The translations under genes were made by a program, and so were the position numbers. Shown piece after piece: positions 44,539 to 52,145 of a DNA stretch of 64,000 nt (the first letter of the stretch is position 1; every line of letters begins with the position of its first letter). The notes below the pieces were generated by a model, which did not search any database, had not been told where the DNA came from, and saw nothing but the letters and a program-made list of their open reading frames with translations. Source of the stretch: an uncultured Eubacteriales bacterium (lineage in GTDB: Bacteria > Bacillota > Clostridia > Oscillospirales > Acutalibacteraceae); the NCBI GenBank assembly GCA_934546985.1, contig CAKTEE010000013.1, positions 1 to 64,000 on the forward strand. Direction: 5' to 3'.

Positions 44539-45048
44539 TTATGCAGGCTGTTCTTCCGACTTTTTGTCGGCAATCGCCTGAATTGTACGTGCGAGTGCAG
44601 AAATCGGGGCATTCAAGCCGCCGAGAACTGTAGCAATAAGGATTTCGCGGGAAGGAAGCTTCGCAATGCTGTTTACATTCTCAACAGGTATTGCTTTACC
44701 ATCCATGAAGCCTGCTTTTACCTTAAAGGTATCGCTTTCTCCAGCAAATTTGCAGAGAATACGTGCAGCTGCAACATAATCATCTTCGCTGGTAGCAAGA
44801 GCTGTAGTACCCTTTAAAATATCGTCCAGCCCATCAATACCTGCTTCAGCAGCAGCACGGCTGAGCATGGAATTTTTTACAACGGTATATTTTACGTTAG
44901 CTTTACGCAGCTCACTGCGGAGCTTGGTATCTGCTTCAACAGTAATACCCTTGTATTCAACAATAACACCAGCGCAGGAATTTTTCAGCTGTTCAGCAAG
45001 GTTTGCGACTAATTCCTTTTTTTCTTCAAGAACTTTATTGCTTGGCAA
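44539..45048 (-). CDS. rplJ: 50S ribosomal protein L10
   Basis: Base of the ribosomal stalk; binds 23S rRNA and L7/L12 dimers. 169 residues. Start is the TTG at 45048 (MPSNKVLEEKKELVANL), which has GGAGGTG six bases upstream; the longer frame to 45120 would run through the leader hairpin. Conserved GVIVEYKGITVEADTKLRSE and LRKANVKYTVVKNSML are present. Preceded by the L10 leader and its own promoter; L10-L12 probably represses its own synthesis by binding the leader. Confidence 0.96.
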   Translation of the reverse strand: MPSNKVLEEKKELVANLAEQLKNSCAGVIVEYKGITVEADTKLRSELRKANVKYTVVKNSMLSRAAAEAGIDGLDDILKGTTALATSEDDYVAAARILCKFAGESDTFKVKAGFMDGKAIPVENVNSIAKLPSREILIATVLGGLNAPISALARTIQAIADKKSEEQPA

Positions 45049-45077
45049 TAGTTTCACCTCCAGAAAGAGTTGGATAC

Positions 45078-45111
45078 GAAAAAGCCCTTCCCGCTTGACG
45101 AGGGAAGGGCA
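45078..45111 (-). terminator. Attenuator-like hairpin before rplJ
   Basis: Stem GCCCTTCCC/GGGAAGGGC followed on the minus strand by TTTTTCG, 30 bp before rplJ. Likely part of the L10 leader control. Confidence 0.8.
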
Positions 45112-45154
45112 GATATACATTCAAAAAAGTGCATAACACTTATTTCATATACAT

Positions 45155-45222
45155 CCCTTACCTCGGCAGGCTGGTCAAAACCATTACGCATCCGCGCCTG
45201 CTGTCTTTGGTTAGGACAGCGA
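45155..45222 (-). promoter_or_regulatory. Ribosomal protein L10 leader
   Basis: On the minus strand AACCAAAGACAGCAGGCGC pairs with CCTGCCGAGGTAAG across an internal region. These are the conserved kink-turn and stem sequences bound by the L10-L12 complex in Firmicutes. Confidence 0.88.
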
Positions 45223-45230
45223 ATAAAAAT

Positions 45231-45259
45231 ATACTATCACAGAATCCATTTTCTGTCAA
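45231..45259 (-). promoter_or_regulatory. rplJ promoter
   Basis: On the minus strand TTGACA, 17 bases, TAGTAT with an extended TGA, starting 10 bp after the rplA stop. Lets rplJL be transcribed apart from rplKA. Confidence 0.75.
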
Positions 45260-45268
45260 GTATCATGA

Positions 45269-45964
45269 TTAAAGAGCTTCTACCTTACTGGTATTTAAAC
45301 GGATACCAGGACCCATAGTAGTAGCAACTACACAGGATTTAATATACTGACCCTTGGCAGCAGCAGGCTTTGCCTTATTAATAGCATTCAACAAAGCATT
45401 GAAGTTTTCTTCAATTTTTTCTGCACCGAAAGAAGCCTTTCCAATTGGACAGTGAATAATGTTCGTTTTATCAAGACGATATTCAATTTTACCAGCTTTT
45501 GCGTCCGTTACAGCCTTTGCAACATCCGGCGTAACAGTACCAGCCTTTGGAGAAGGCATCAAGCCGCGCGGACCAAGGATTTTACCAAGACGACCAACAA
45601 CACCCATCATATCAGGGGATGCGATAGCAACGTCGAAATCCAGCCATCCGCCCTGAATCTTGGCAACGAGTTCATCAGAACCAACGAATTCAGCGCCCGC
45701 AGCTTCTGCAGCGGCAACTTTGTCGCCTTTGGTAAATACTGCAACGCGTACAGATTTACCGGTACCGTTCGGCAGAACTACCGCACCGCGAACCTGCTGA
45801 TCTGCATGGCGGGAGTCTACGCCCAAACGAACGTGTACTTCAACGGTTTCATCAAATTTTGCCTTTGCGGTTTTTACAGCAATATCAAATGCTTCCGCAG
45901 GATCATATAATTTACTTCTGTCAAGAAGCTTAGCGCTCTCAACATATTTTTTTCCGTGTTTCAT
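45269..45964 (-). CDS. rplA: 50S ribosomal protein L1
   Basis: Forms the L1 stalk at the ribosomal E site and represses the rplK-rplA message in many bacteria. 231 residues, usual length, with GTGKSVRVAVFTKGD near residue 86, the signature MGVVGRLGKILGPRGLMPSP near 130 and NAINKAKPAAAKGQYIKS near 200. GGGAGG precedes the ATG. Follows rplK by 55 bp in the rpmG-secE-nusG-rplKA run. Confidence 0.97.
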   Translation of the reverse strand: MKHGKKYVESAKLLDRSKLYDPAEAFDIAVKTAKAKFDETVEVHVRLGVDSRHADQQVRGAVVLPNGTGKSVRVAVFTKGDKVAAAEAAGAEFVGSDELVAKIQGGWLDFDVAIASPDMMGVVGRLGKILGPRGLMPSPKAGTVTPDVAKAVTDAKAGKIEYRLDKTNIIHCPIGKASFGAEKIEENFNALLNAINKAKPAAAKGQYIKSCVVATTMGPGIRLNTSKVEAL

Positions 45965-46019
45965 TCATGTACCTCCCTATAGAGTGGTTAATCGGAATTT
46001 TCCTCCCACCCGGGAGCAA

Positions 46020-46445
46020 TCAATCGACGACTTCGACACCCATGCTGCGTGCAGTGCCAGCTATCATACTGATAGCGGACTCGATATTCGCTGCATTGAG
46101 GTCGGGCATTTTCTGCTCTGCGATCTTCCTGACCTGCTCACCGGTAATCTTAGCTACTTTCGTCTTGTTCGGTACGCCGGAACCGCTTTCAATTCCGCAT
46201 GCCTTTTTAATCAGGACTGCTGCAGGCGGCGTTTTGGTGATGAACGTAAAGGAACGATCCGCGTAAACAGTAATAACAACCGGGATAATCAAACCCGCAT
46301 CATTTTTTGTACGCTCATTGAATTCCTTTGTAAAAGCCATGATGTTCACACCATGCTGACCAAGAGCCGGACCAACCGGCGGCGCCGGAGTCGCTTTACC
46401 GGCAGGGATCTGAAGTTTAATAAAGCCCGTAACCTTTTGAGCCAT
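46020..46445 (-). CDS. rplK: 50S ribosomal protein L11
   Basis: Part of the GTPase-associated centre of the large subunit. 141 residues, exactly typical. Start at 46445 (MAQKVTGFIKLQ) with GGAGG upstream; the frame to 46553 reads through the leader. Proline-rich GKATPAPPVGPALGQHGVNI and C-terminal rRNA-binding NIESAISMIAGTARSMGV are present. The 130-bp gap after nusG is GC-rich with a GGAGC/GCTCC hairpin (near 46515-46526) that may hold an L1 feedback site. Confidence 0.97.
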   Translation of the reverse strand: MAQKVTGFIKLQIPAGKATPAPPVGPALGQHGVNIMAFTKEFNERTKNDAGLIIPVVITVYADRSFTFITKTPPAAVLIKKACGIESGSGVPNKTKVAKITGEQVRKIAEQKMPDLNAANIESAISMIAGTARSMGVEVVD

Positions 46446-46577
46446 TGTTTGCACCTCCATAATAACGTGGTAAATGGCGAAACAGGCATCACACGCCCGC
46501 TTCTCCCACAGGAGCCGAAGCTCCATACGCACCCGCAGGCGCGCAATAATCAAGCGGCAAGCCGCTAATTACCTAAA

Positions 46578-47099
46578 TCATTCTGCACGTTCAACCTGAT
46601 CAAGCTCCAGAATAACCGGAGTTTCACGGCCGAACATGGAAATAATAACATGTACGGCGGATTTTTCAGTATCAACCTTTTCAACAGTACCGACAAACCC
46701 TTCCAGCGGGCCGTCTATAATGCTGACGGTATCACCAATCTCGTACTCAACCTCAACCTTGCGGATATCCACGCCAAGCGCGGCAACCTCCGCTTCCGTC
46801 AACGGAACAGGTTTCGATCCCGGACCAACAAACCCTGTGCAGCCGCGCGTATTGCGCACGATATACCAGGTGTCGTCCGTCATAACCATTTTTAAAAGAA
46901 CATAACCGGGAAAAACCTTACGCTCTACTTCGCGCTTTTTGTTATCTTTAATTTCAGTAACCGTTTCCGTAGGAACCCGAACCTCCTGAATCAAATCCTG
47001 CATTTTGCGGTTTTCCACAGTTGTTTGGATGGTCGAAGCCACCTTGTTTTCGTAACCGGAATAGGTATGGACAACGTACCATTTTGCTGCATCAGACAT
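46578..47099 (-). CDS. nusG: Transcription elongation/termination factor NusG
   Basis: Binds RNA polymerase and affects pausing and termination. 173 residues: NGN domain (AAKWYVVHTYSGYENKVAST; FPGYVLLKMVMTDDTWYIVR) and a C-terminal KOW domain (GDTVSIIDGPLEGFVGTVEK). Two ATGs at 47102 and 47099 lie after GGGGGA; the second gives the better 7-base spacing. Lies between secE and rplK as in most bacteria. Confidence 0.97.
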   Translation of the reverse strand: MSDAAKWYVVHTYSGYENKVASTIQTTVENRKMQDLIQEVRVPTETVTEIKDNKKREVERKVFPGYVLLKMVMTDDTWYIVRNTRGCTGFVGPGSKPVPLTEAEVAALGVDIRKVEVEYEIGDTVSIIDGPLEGFVGTVEKVDTEKSAVHVIISMFGRETPVILELDQVERAE

Positions 47100-47157
47100 C
47101 ATTTTATCCCCCAAACCATATTCGTGCGTATTTGTTCGCTAAAGGCTATATTGTCTT

Positions 47158-47391
47158 TTAAGCAATCAAACCAAGCACTTGAGAAAGGAGAAAATCAACA
47201 ATCCAAATCCCGGCGCCAATCACCAGGCAGACTACAAGAACAATGACAGTATTTCTTACAACAGCGGGCAGACCCGGCCATACAATCTTCTTGCACTCAC
47301 TTTTTAACTCTCGGAAGAATCGGGTGATTGCGCGGCCCGCACGCACGAAAATATTAGGCTTTTTTTCGGTTGCGGTTTGTTTTTCAGCCAT
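47158..47391 (-). CDS. secE: Preprotein translocase subunit SecE
   Basis: Small clamp subunit of the SecYEG channel. 77 residues, with cytosolic amphipathic helix FFRELKSECKKIVWPGLPAV near 25-45 (the conserved E-KK--WP motif) and one C-terminal membrane helix (VIVLVVCLVIGAGIWIVDFL). AAGGAGGG precedes the ATG. Located between rpmG and nusG as usual. Confidence 0.96.
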   Translation of the reverse strand: MAEKQTATEKKPNIFVRAGRAITRFFRELKSECKKIVWPGLPAVVRNTVIVLVVCLVIGAGIWIVDFLLSQVLGLIA

Positions 47392-47414
47392 TTATAAGCC
47401 CTCCTTCTGATGAG

Positions 47415-47564
47415 TTACTTTGTTTCCTTGTGTACAGTGTGCTTCTTACAGAACCGGCAATACTTATTCATTTCCAGTCTGTCCGGATCATTTTTCTTGT
47501 TCTTCATCGTGTTATAATTGCGCTGTTTGCACTCAGAACAAGCAAGTGTAATTTTGACTCTCAT
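47415..47564 (-). CDS. rpmG: 50S ribosomal protein L33
   Basis: 49-residue zinc-binding form: MRVKITLACSECKQRNYNTM, ending KYCRFCKKHTVHKETK, with both CxxC pairs (CSEC, CRFC) kept. GGGAGGTG lies ahead of the ATG at 47564. First gene of the rpmG-secE-nusG-rplKA transcript and directly downstream of a consensus promoter. Confidence 0.96.
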   Translation of the reverse strand: MRVKITLACSECKQRNYNTMKNKKNDPDRLEMNKYCRFCKKHTVHKETK

Positions 47565-47656
47565 AACGGCACCTCCCGATTTACGGAAAAATTTATTAGC
47601 CTCCCTCGCAATATGAAAAGGGCATAAAAAAAGAACCCTTTTGTAGAGGTGATATC

Positions 47657-47685
47657 ATCATATCACAGCCAAGCCCTAAGGTCAA
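47657..47685 (-). promoter_or_regulatory. Promoter of rpmG-secE-nusG-rplKA
   Basis: On the minus strand TTGACC, 17 bases, TATGAT with an extended TGA. Gives a leader of about 85 nt. Confidence 0.8.
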
Positions 47686-47754
47686 TAGTTTTTTGACAAA
47701 AAACCTTTATTTTTCCAAACGGACAGACTTTTCTGAAAACGTATATTCCCCTAT

Positions 47755-47931
47755 TTAGTTTTCTTCTGAAAAATCTGCATCATAGCGCAATAAAGTATTA
47801 GAACAAGGCTCACAGCAACTGTAATCAATATGTTCAGCCTCCAAAGTATCCGGCGGAGAAAAAGACAGCCAGTAAGCAGGCACCTGATGGCGGTAACCGC
47901 AGACCGGGCAAAAGTAATAATAATTTTCCAT
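47755..47931 (-). CDS. Small zinc-ribbon-like protein
   Basis: 58 residues from ATG 47931 (MENYYYFCPVCGYRHQVPAY) with a CPxCG knuckle near residue 8 and CCEPC near residue 41, spaced to bind one zinc. AGGAG lies 13 bases upstream, slightly far. The peptide is otherwise Ser/Asp/Glu-rich. No family recognised. Single gene between the ribosomal operon and a divergent membrane protein. Confidence 0.6.
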   Translation of the reverse strand: MENYYYFCPVCGYRHQVPAYWLSFSPPDTLEAEHIDYSCCEPCSNTLLRYDADFSEEN

Positions 47932-48031
47932 AACACAAACCAAACTCCTGAACATTGATATTGCTAATTATACCTCTTTTTTTCGATATTCGCAAGTTGT
48001 GAAGCAAATCATGTTTTGTGCCATATTTTTC

Positions 48032-48060
48032 TTGACGAATTATGTCAAATCATCTACAAT
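48032..48060 (+). promoter_or_regulatory. Promoter of the DUF975 gene
   Basis: TTGACG, 17 bases, TACAAT, about 45 bp before the start codon. Confidence 0.75.
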
Positions 48061-48106
48061 ACAGTTATATCCATTTTGGATTTATGTGAGAGGAGAAGAG
48101 GTAAAA

Positions 48107-48949
48107 ATGACAAAAAATCAATGGAAAGCAAAATCAACAGAAATTTTACAGGGGAAATGGAAAACAGCGTTTCTATGCTTTGCAATCGTTTGTCTGGTAC
48201 AAATATTGGGAGCATGGATTAGCACCGGTGCGAATACTTTATTACCAATGCCAAAGCAGGAATCTTTGGCAACTGTAAATCAAAATTATGTGTTTTCGTT
48301 ATGGGTATCATTAGCAGGAAATTGGGCAATTTCTTTGCCTGTAAATTTATGCAGATCACTGCTGTTTACAGGCATCTTTGGTATGTTTTACGCTTGGGCA
48401 AACGGTGAACTAGCTGCTGTTCGCGATATGTTCCGCTATTTTAGATGCAAACCCCTCATTCAGACATTTTTTGCTGTTGGAATTGTTACTATTATCAACA
48501 CTTCAGGACAATTTGTGCAGGAATTTCTGCGGGCCGCCGGTTTTTCACCGGCATTGCGTGGATTACTGGCTTTGCTATTGTTTGCAATCACTGTTGTTTT
48601 GGATATCGGTATGTTTCTTTTCCAATATTTGCTGATACGTAATCCAGAAATGACTTTCCGCGAACGCAGGGAAGCCCTTACTGCTTTAGTGCGCCCAAAT
48701 ATATGGCAATTTATCGGCTTTGAATTGCAGTTCTTAGGATGGTGGATTGTACTCGGACTGCTGGGCATTTTACTGATGATGCTGTTTTTTCAGGTAGGCG
48801 TACCATTTGTTTTTTTTAAGAATACAGTAATCCCATTTTATTGCGGAGTGGGATTTTACTTTTGGCCTTATTACCATATGTCAAAAGTTTTGTTTGCAGG
48901 CCACTTATATTGGGAAGTATATCGTCCCAAAAAGAAAAAGAAGAAATAA
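48107..48949 (+). CDS. DUF975 family integral membrane protein
   Basis: 280 residues with about five membrane segments. The N-terminus MTKNQWKAKSTEILQGKWKT is the charged pre-helix typical of DUF975 proteins; later comes NPEMTFRERREALTALVRPN (a cytosolic loop near 190-210), and it ends in a Lys tail YRPKKKKKK. ATG 48107 has AGGAGAAGAGG upstream; the frame to 47999 is unsupported. Function of the family is unknown. Another DUF975-like protein is at 61865-63250. Confidence 0.85.
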   Translation: MTKNQWKAKSTEILQGKWKTAFLCFAIVCLVQILGAWISTGANTLLPMPKQESLATVNQNYVFSLWVSLAGNWAISLPVNLCRSLLFTGIFGMFYAWANGELAAVRDMFRYFRCKPLIQTFFAVGIVTIINTSGQFVQEFLRAAGFSPALRGLLALLLFAITVVLDIGMFLFQYLLIRNPEMTFRERREALTALVRPNIWQFIGFELQFLGWWIVLGLLGILLMMLFFQVGVPFVFFKNTVIPFYCGVGFYFWPYYHMSKVLFAGHLYWEVYRPKKKKKK

Positions 48950-49379
48950 AAAGGGATATCTTACTGATGGGATAATGGTAAGATATTTGCCATGTTTTTT
49001 TCGTTGACAGCCTGCTCTGCCTGGGAGGCAGTTATTTATCTTATATCTGTATCATACTTTGGTATGTATAGATAGGAAGCGTTCCTGCGCCGACGAGCTG
49101 CAAACATGCAATTAGTGCCTAAATGTTTATTTTTACAGAGATTTCGAAATAAAATAAAAGATCAAGCACTTTAGGCTGGATATTATTGTGGCTGCTGTGG
49201 AAAAGTAAATGGGGCTTGGAACGGATTGAGGCAGGAAAACAGACAGGAGGCAGTACAGTACACAGTAAAAAATGATACAAAAAAAGAACCAGGAAAAATG
49301 TCCTAAAATTTTATCATTTTATCCCTGAAAGTTTGGCTGCGCTGATTATAAAAAAAGCCGTGCTTTTTCGTGTTTTCAG
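48950..49379. other. Intergenic region before mreB
   Basis: About 430 bp without a gene. It starts with a hairpin ATATCTTAC/GTAAGATAT (48957-48988) and a later T-run, a weak terminator. A frame near 49160-49280 reads LGWILLWLLWKSKWGLERIE and ends HSKK then TGA; it looks protein-like but has no start or ribosome binding site and may be a gene remnant. The mreB promoter closes the region. Confidence 0.45.
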
Positions 49380-49408
49380 TTGAGAAATCTGTGCTCGCAG
49401 AGTATAAT
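49380..49408 (+). promoter_or_regulatory. Promoter of the mreBCD-PBP2 operon
   Basis: TTGAGA, 17 bases, TATAAT, about 75 bp before mreB. Confidence 0.8.
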
Positions 49409-49484
49409 AAAGAATATCTGCTTTTATCTTGATTTCAAAACATTTATTTAATATTTGGCTAAACAGAAAGGGGCATTAAAAAGC

Positions 49485-50600
49485 ATGGGCTCAAACAAAT
49501 CCCGTAAATCTTTTTTTTCTAAATTTATTGGGGATGATACGGAGGAAAATGGAGAAGAAAATTCCAAGTTTTCATTTTCATCCCTGTTTATTCGTGATAT
49601 AGGCATCGATTTAGGAACCGCAAACACACTTGTATTTATTAAAGGAAAGGGAATCGTTATCCGTGAACCTTCCGTAGTTGCCGTTGATGTACGCACAGAC
49701 AAAGTTCTCGCCGTAGGTATTGAGGCAAAGGAAATGATTGGCCGTACACCGGGCTCTATCGTAGCAGTTCGTCCGCTGAAAGACGGCGTAATTGCAGACT
49801 TCAACACAACATCCGAAATGCTCAAGGCATTCATCAGCCGCGCAGTTAAAATGTCTGGTCCGCTGTTTGGCAAACCGAGGGTACTTATCTGCATTCCTTC
49901 CGGCGTTACGGAAGTTGAGCGGCGCGCTGTTAAGGATTCTGCAATTAAGGCAGGCGCAAAATACGTAAAAACCATCGAGGAACCAAAGGCTGCCGCTATC
50001 GGCGCCGGTTTGCCTGTAAATGAACCGACAGGCAGCATGGTTGTTGATATCGGCGGCGGTACCTCTGAAGTAGCTGTCCTTTCCCTGAATGGTATTGTAA
50101 CCGCCCGCAGTGTACGTGTTGCAGGGGATGATTTTGACGATGCAATTATTGCATATATCAAGCGTAAATATAACCTGTTGATTGGTGAACGGACCGCAGA
50201 AGAAATTAAAATTAAAATTGGATCCGCTTATGAATATGAAGGTGAAGGAGCGATTGACGTAAAGGGACGCAATCTGATGGATGGATTGCCCAAAAATACG
50301 GAAATCACCGCAGAGGAAGTACGCGAAGCCCTCAGCGATCCATTGAACGCTATTCTGGATTCTATCCGTGCAACGCTGGAAAAAACACCGCCGGAACTTG
50401 CGGCGGATATTATTGCCCACGGTATCACCCTGACAGGCGGCGGTGCACTTTTGCGCGGGCTGGATACCCTGATTGCCGAGGAAACACGTATGCCTGTGCA
50501 TGTTGCAGCGCATCCGCTGGACTGTGTTGTTGACGGCACCGGATTCTGTCTGGAAAACAACGGCATTGATGATATCGGCTGGAAAGACTATGAGTCATAA
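49485..50600 (+). CDS. mreB: Rod-shape actin homologue MreB
   Basis: Bacterial actin that guides the cell-wall elongation machinery. 371 residues with nucleotide-site motifs GIDLGTANTLVFIKGKGIV near residue 39, VVDIGGGTSEVAVLSL near 186 and ITLTGGGALLRGLDTL near 315. ATG 49485 follows AAAGGGG by 11 bases. It carries about 30 extra N-terminal residues (MGSNKSRKSFFSKFIGDDTE, acidic then FSFSSLF) ahead of the usual start, an uncommon extension. Heads mreB-mreC-mreD-PBP2. Confidence 0.95.
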   Translation: MGSNKSRKSFFSKFIGDDTEENGEENSKFSFSSLFIRDIGIDLGTANTLVFIKGKGIVIREPSVVAVDVRTDKVLAVGIEAKEMIGRTPGSIVAVRPLKDGVIADFNTTSEMLKAFISRAVKMSGPLFGKPRVLICIPSGVTEVERRAVKDSAIKAGAKYVKTIEEPKAAAIGAGLPVNEPTGSMVVDIGGGTSEVAVLSLNGIVTARSVRVAGDDFDDAIIAYIKRKYNLLIGERTAEEIKIKIGSAYEYEGEGAIDVKGRNLMDGLPKNTEITAEEVREALSDPLNAILDSIRATLEKTPPELAADIIAHGITLTGGGALLRGLDTLIAEETRMPVHVAAHPLDCVVDGTGFCLENNGIDDIGWKDYES

Positions 50601-50622
50601 TAATAGAATGAGGTAGGATGGG

Positions 50623-51528
50623 TTGAAAGATTTTTTCAAAAGTGCCCGTTTTAAGGTTATCGCAGTTATATTAGCAATACTGCTTATCTTTGTTATTGTG
50701 TCTGCCGTGTCTGGCGTTTCTTCTCCTGCTTCTTCGGTTTTAGGTGTTTTGCTTTCCCCTGTTCAGAAAGCGGCGGCGTGGATTTCAGAGGAACTACACG
50801 CTCCGGCAGGCGATGCAGCGGCTTATCAGGCGCAAATTAATACCTTGAAAAAACAGGTGGAAGAACTGCAGGGACAACTCGCAGATTATGAAAAATATAA
50901 ACAGGAAAATGAACAGTACAAACTTTATCTTGAACTGAAAAAAGAAAACCCTGATTTTGCATTTGAAGATGCACAGATTATCAGCAGGGACACTGCGGAC
51001 AGCTTCGGCTCCTTTACCATATCCAAAGGTTCTCTGGACGGTGTAGCAGTCAATGACCCCATTATTTCGGGCAAATATCTGGTAGGGCGTGTTTTTGAAG
51101 TTGGTCCGACTTACGCTAAGGTACGAACAATACTTGCACCGGACGTTAATGTCAGCGCTTATGAGGTTCGCACCCGTGAGCCCGGCGTTGTCAGCGGGTC
51201 GGTAGAACTGGCAGATAAAAATATGTGCCGGATGTCATACCTGAACCGTGACACATCGATTACTTCCGGCAGTTTAGTCTGCACCTCCAGTGTAGGCGGC
51301 ACTTACCCAAGAGGATTGATTATCGGCACAGTTTCCCAAGTCAGGAATGACAATCACGATATCTCCGCTTATGCAATTATCACTGCAGGCGCTGATATTA
51401 TGAATTTAAAAGATGTTTTTGTAATTACAGATTTCCGCGGTCAAGGAATTGACGGAAGTGAAAACACAACGCCGAAAACCGAAACAACTGCTCCCGGAGA
51501 AACAACGTCAGGAGCGAAAAATCCATGA
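50623..51528 (+). CDS. mreC: Rod-shape protein MreC
   Basis: Bitopic membrane protein that links MreB to PBP2. 301 residues: one N-terminal membrane helix (about 9-28), a coiled coil (65-105, KKQVEELQGQLADYEKYKQE) and two beta-rich domains (NDPIISGKYLVGRVFEVGPT; SSVGGTYPRGLIIGTVSQV). A Thr/Glu-rich tail ends the protein. The start is a TTG after GGTAGGATGGG. The stop overlaps mreD by four bases. Confidence 0.93.
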   Translation: MKDFFKSARFKVIAVILAILLIFVIVSAVSGVSSPASSVLGVLLSPVQKAAAWISEELHAPAGDAAAYQAQINTLKKQVEELQGQLADYEKYKQENEQYKLYLELKKENPDFAFEDAQIISRDTADSFGSFTISKGSLDGVAVNDPIISGKYLVGRVFEVGPTYAKVRTILAPDVNVSAYEVRTREPGVVSGSVELADKNMCRMSYLNRDTSITSGSLVCTSSVGGTYPRGLIIGTVSQVRNDNHDISAYAIITAGADIMNLKDVFVITDFRGQGIDGSENTTPKTETTAPGETTSGAKNP

Positions 51529-52046
51529 TGAAACAGAAAAGAAAAGATATCATCCGCCGATGCATTTTAACGCTGATTTTGCTGATATTGTTTCTGCTTC
51601 AAACCACCCCCAACTTATTGCCTGTAATCGGCAAAGCAGGTGCAATGCTTCTTGTTCCGGCCGTAGTATGTATTGGTATGTTTGAGCGGGAAACCGCCGG
51701 CGCTTTTTTCGGTCTTTTCGCAGGGCTTCTGTGGGATATGGTATCTGCACAGCCGACAGGTTTTCACAGTATTATATTGATGTGCCTTGGGTGCGTTTCC
51801 GGCTTGCTGATTACCCATTTAATGCAGAACAGCCTGTTATCCGGCATATTGCTGAGTGGATTAGGTATCATTTTGCATACTATGCTGTATTGGGTAATAT
51901 TCGTCCTGCTGCGCGGTTATACCGGTGCGCTGACTTTGCTGTATCAACAGTTTCTGCCTTCTATGTTGTATACAGCATTATTTATCCCTTTGCTTTATTT
52001 TATCATCAGGCTTTTGCGAAAACAGCTTCGAAGCCCGGTGTTATAA
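51525..52046 (+). CDS. mreD: Rod-shape protein MreD
   Basis: 173-residue integral membrane protein with about five helices (ILTLILLILFLLQTTPNLLP; FGLFAGLLWDMVSAQPTGFH carries the family's GL-D---- motif). It starts within the mreC stop (ATGATGA), where either ATG may serve, giving translational coupling. Works with MreB, MreC, RodA and PBP2 in elongation. Confidence 0.88.
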   Translation: MMKQKRKDIIRRCILTLILLILFLLQTTPNLLPVIGKAGAMLLVPAVVCIGMFERETAGAFFGLFAGLLWDMVSAQPTGFHSIILMCLGCVSGLLITHLMQNSLLSGILLSGLGIILHTMLYWVIFVLLRGYTGALTLLYQQFLPSMLYTALFIPLLYFIIRLLRKQLRSPVL

Positions 52047-52145
52047 GTTTGTTTTTGACATCAGGCCGCAGCAGTTTCGCTGCGGTCATTTTACTAAAAA
52101 TAATAGGTAATTTTTACCATGTTAATAATACAAAGGAGATGGAAT

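Noticed and set aside
49611..50513. A 300-codon minus-strand open frame
   Set aside because: Antisense to mreB; no start signal and unnatural composition.
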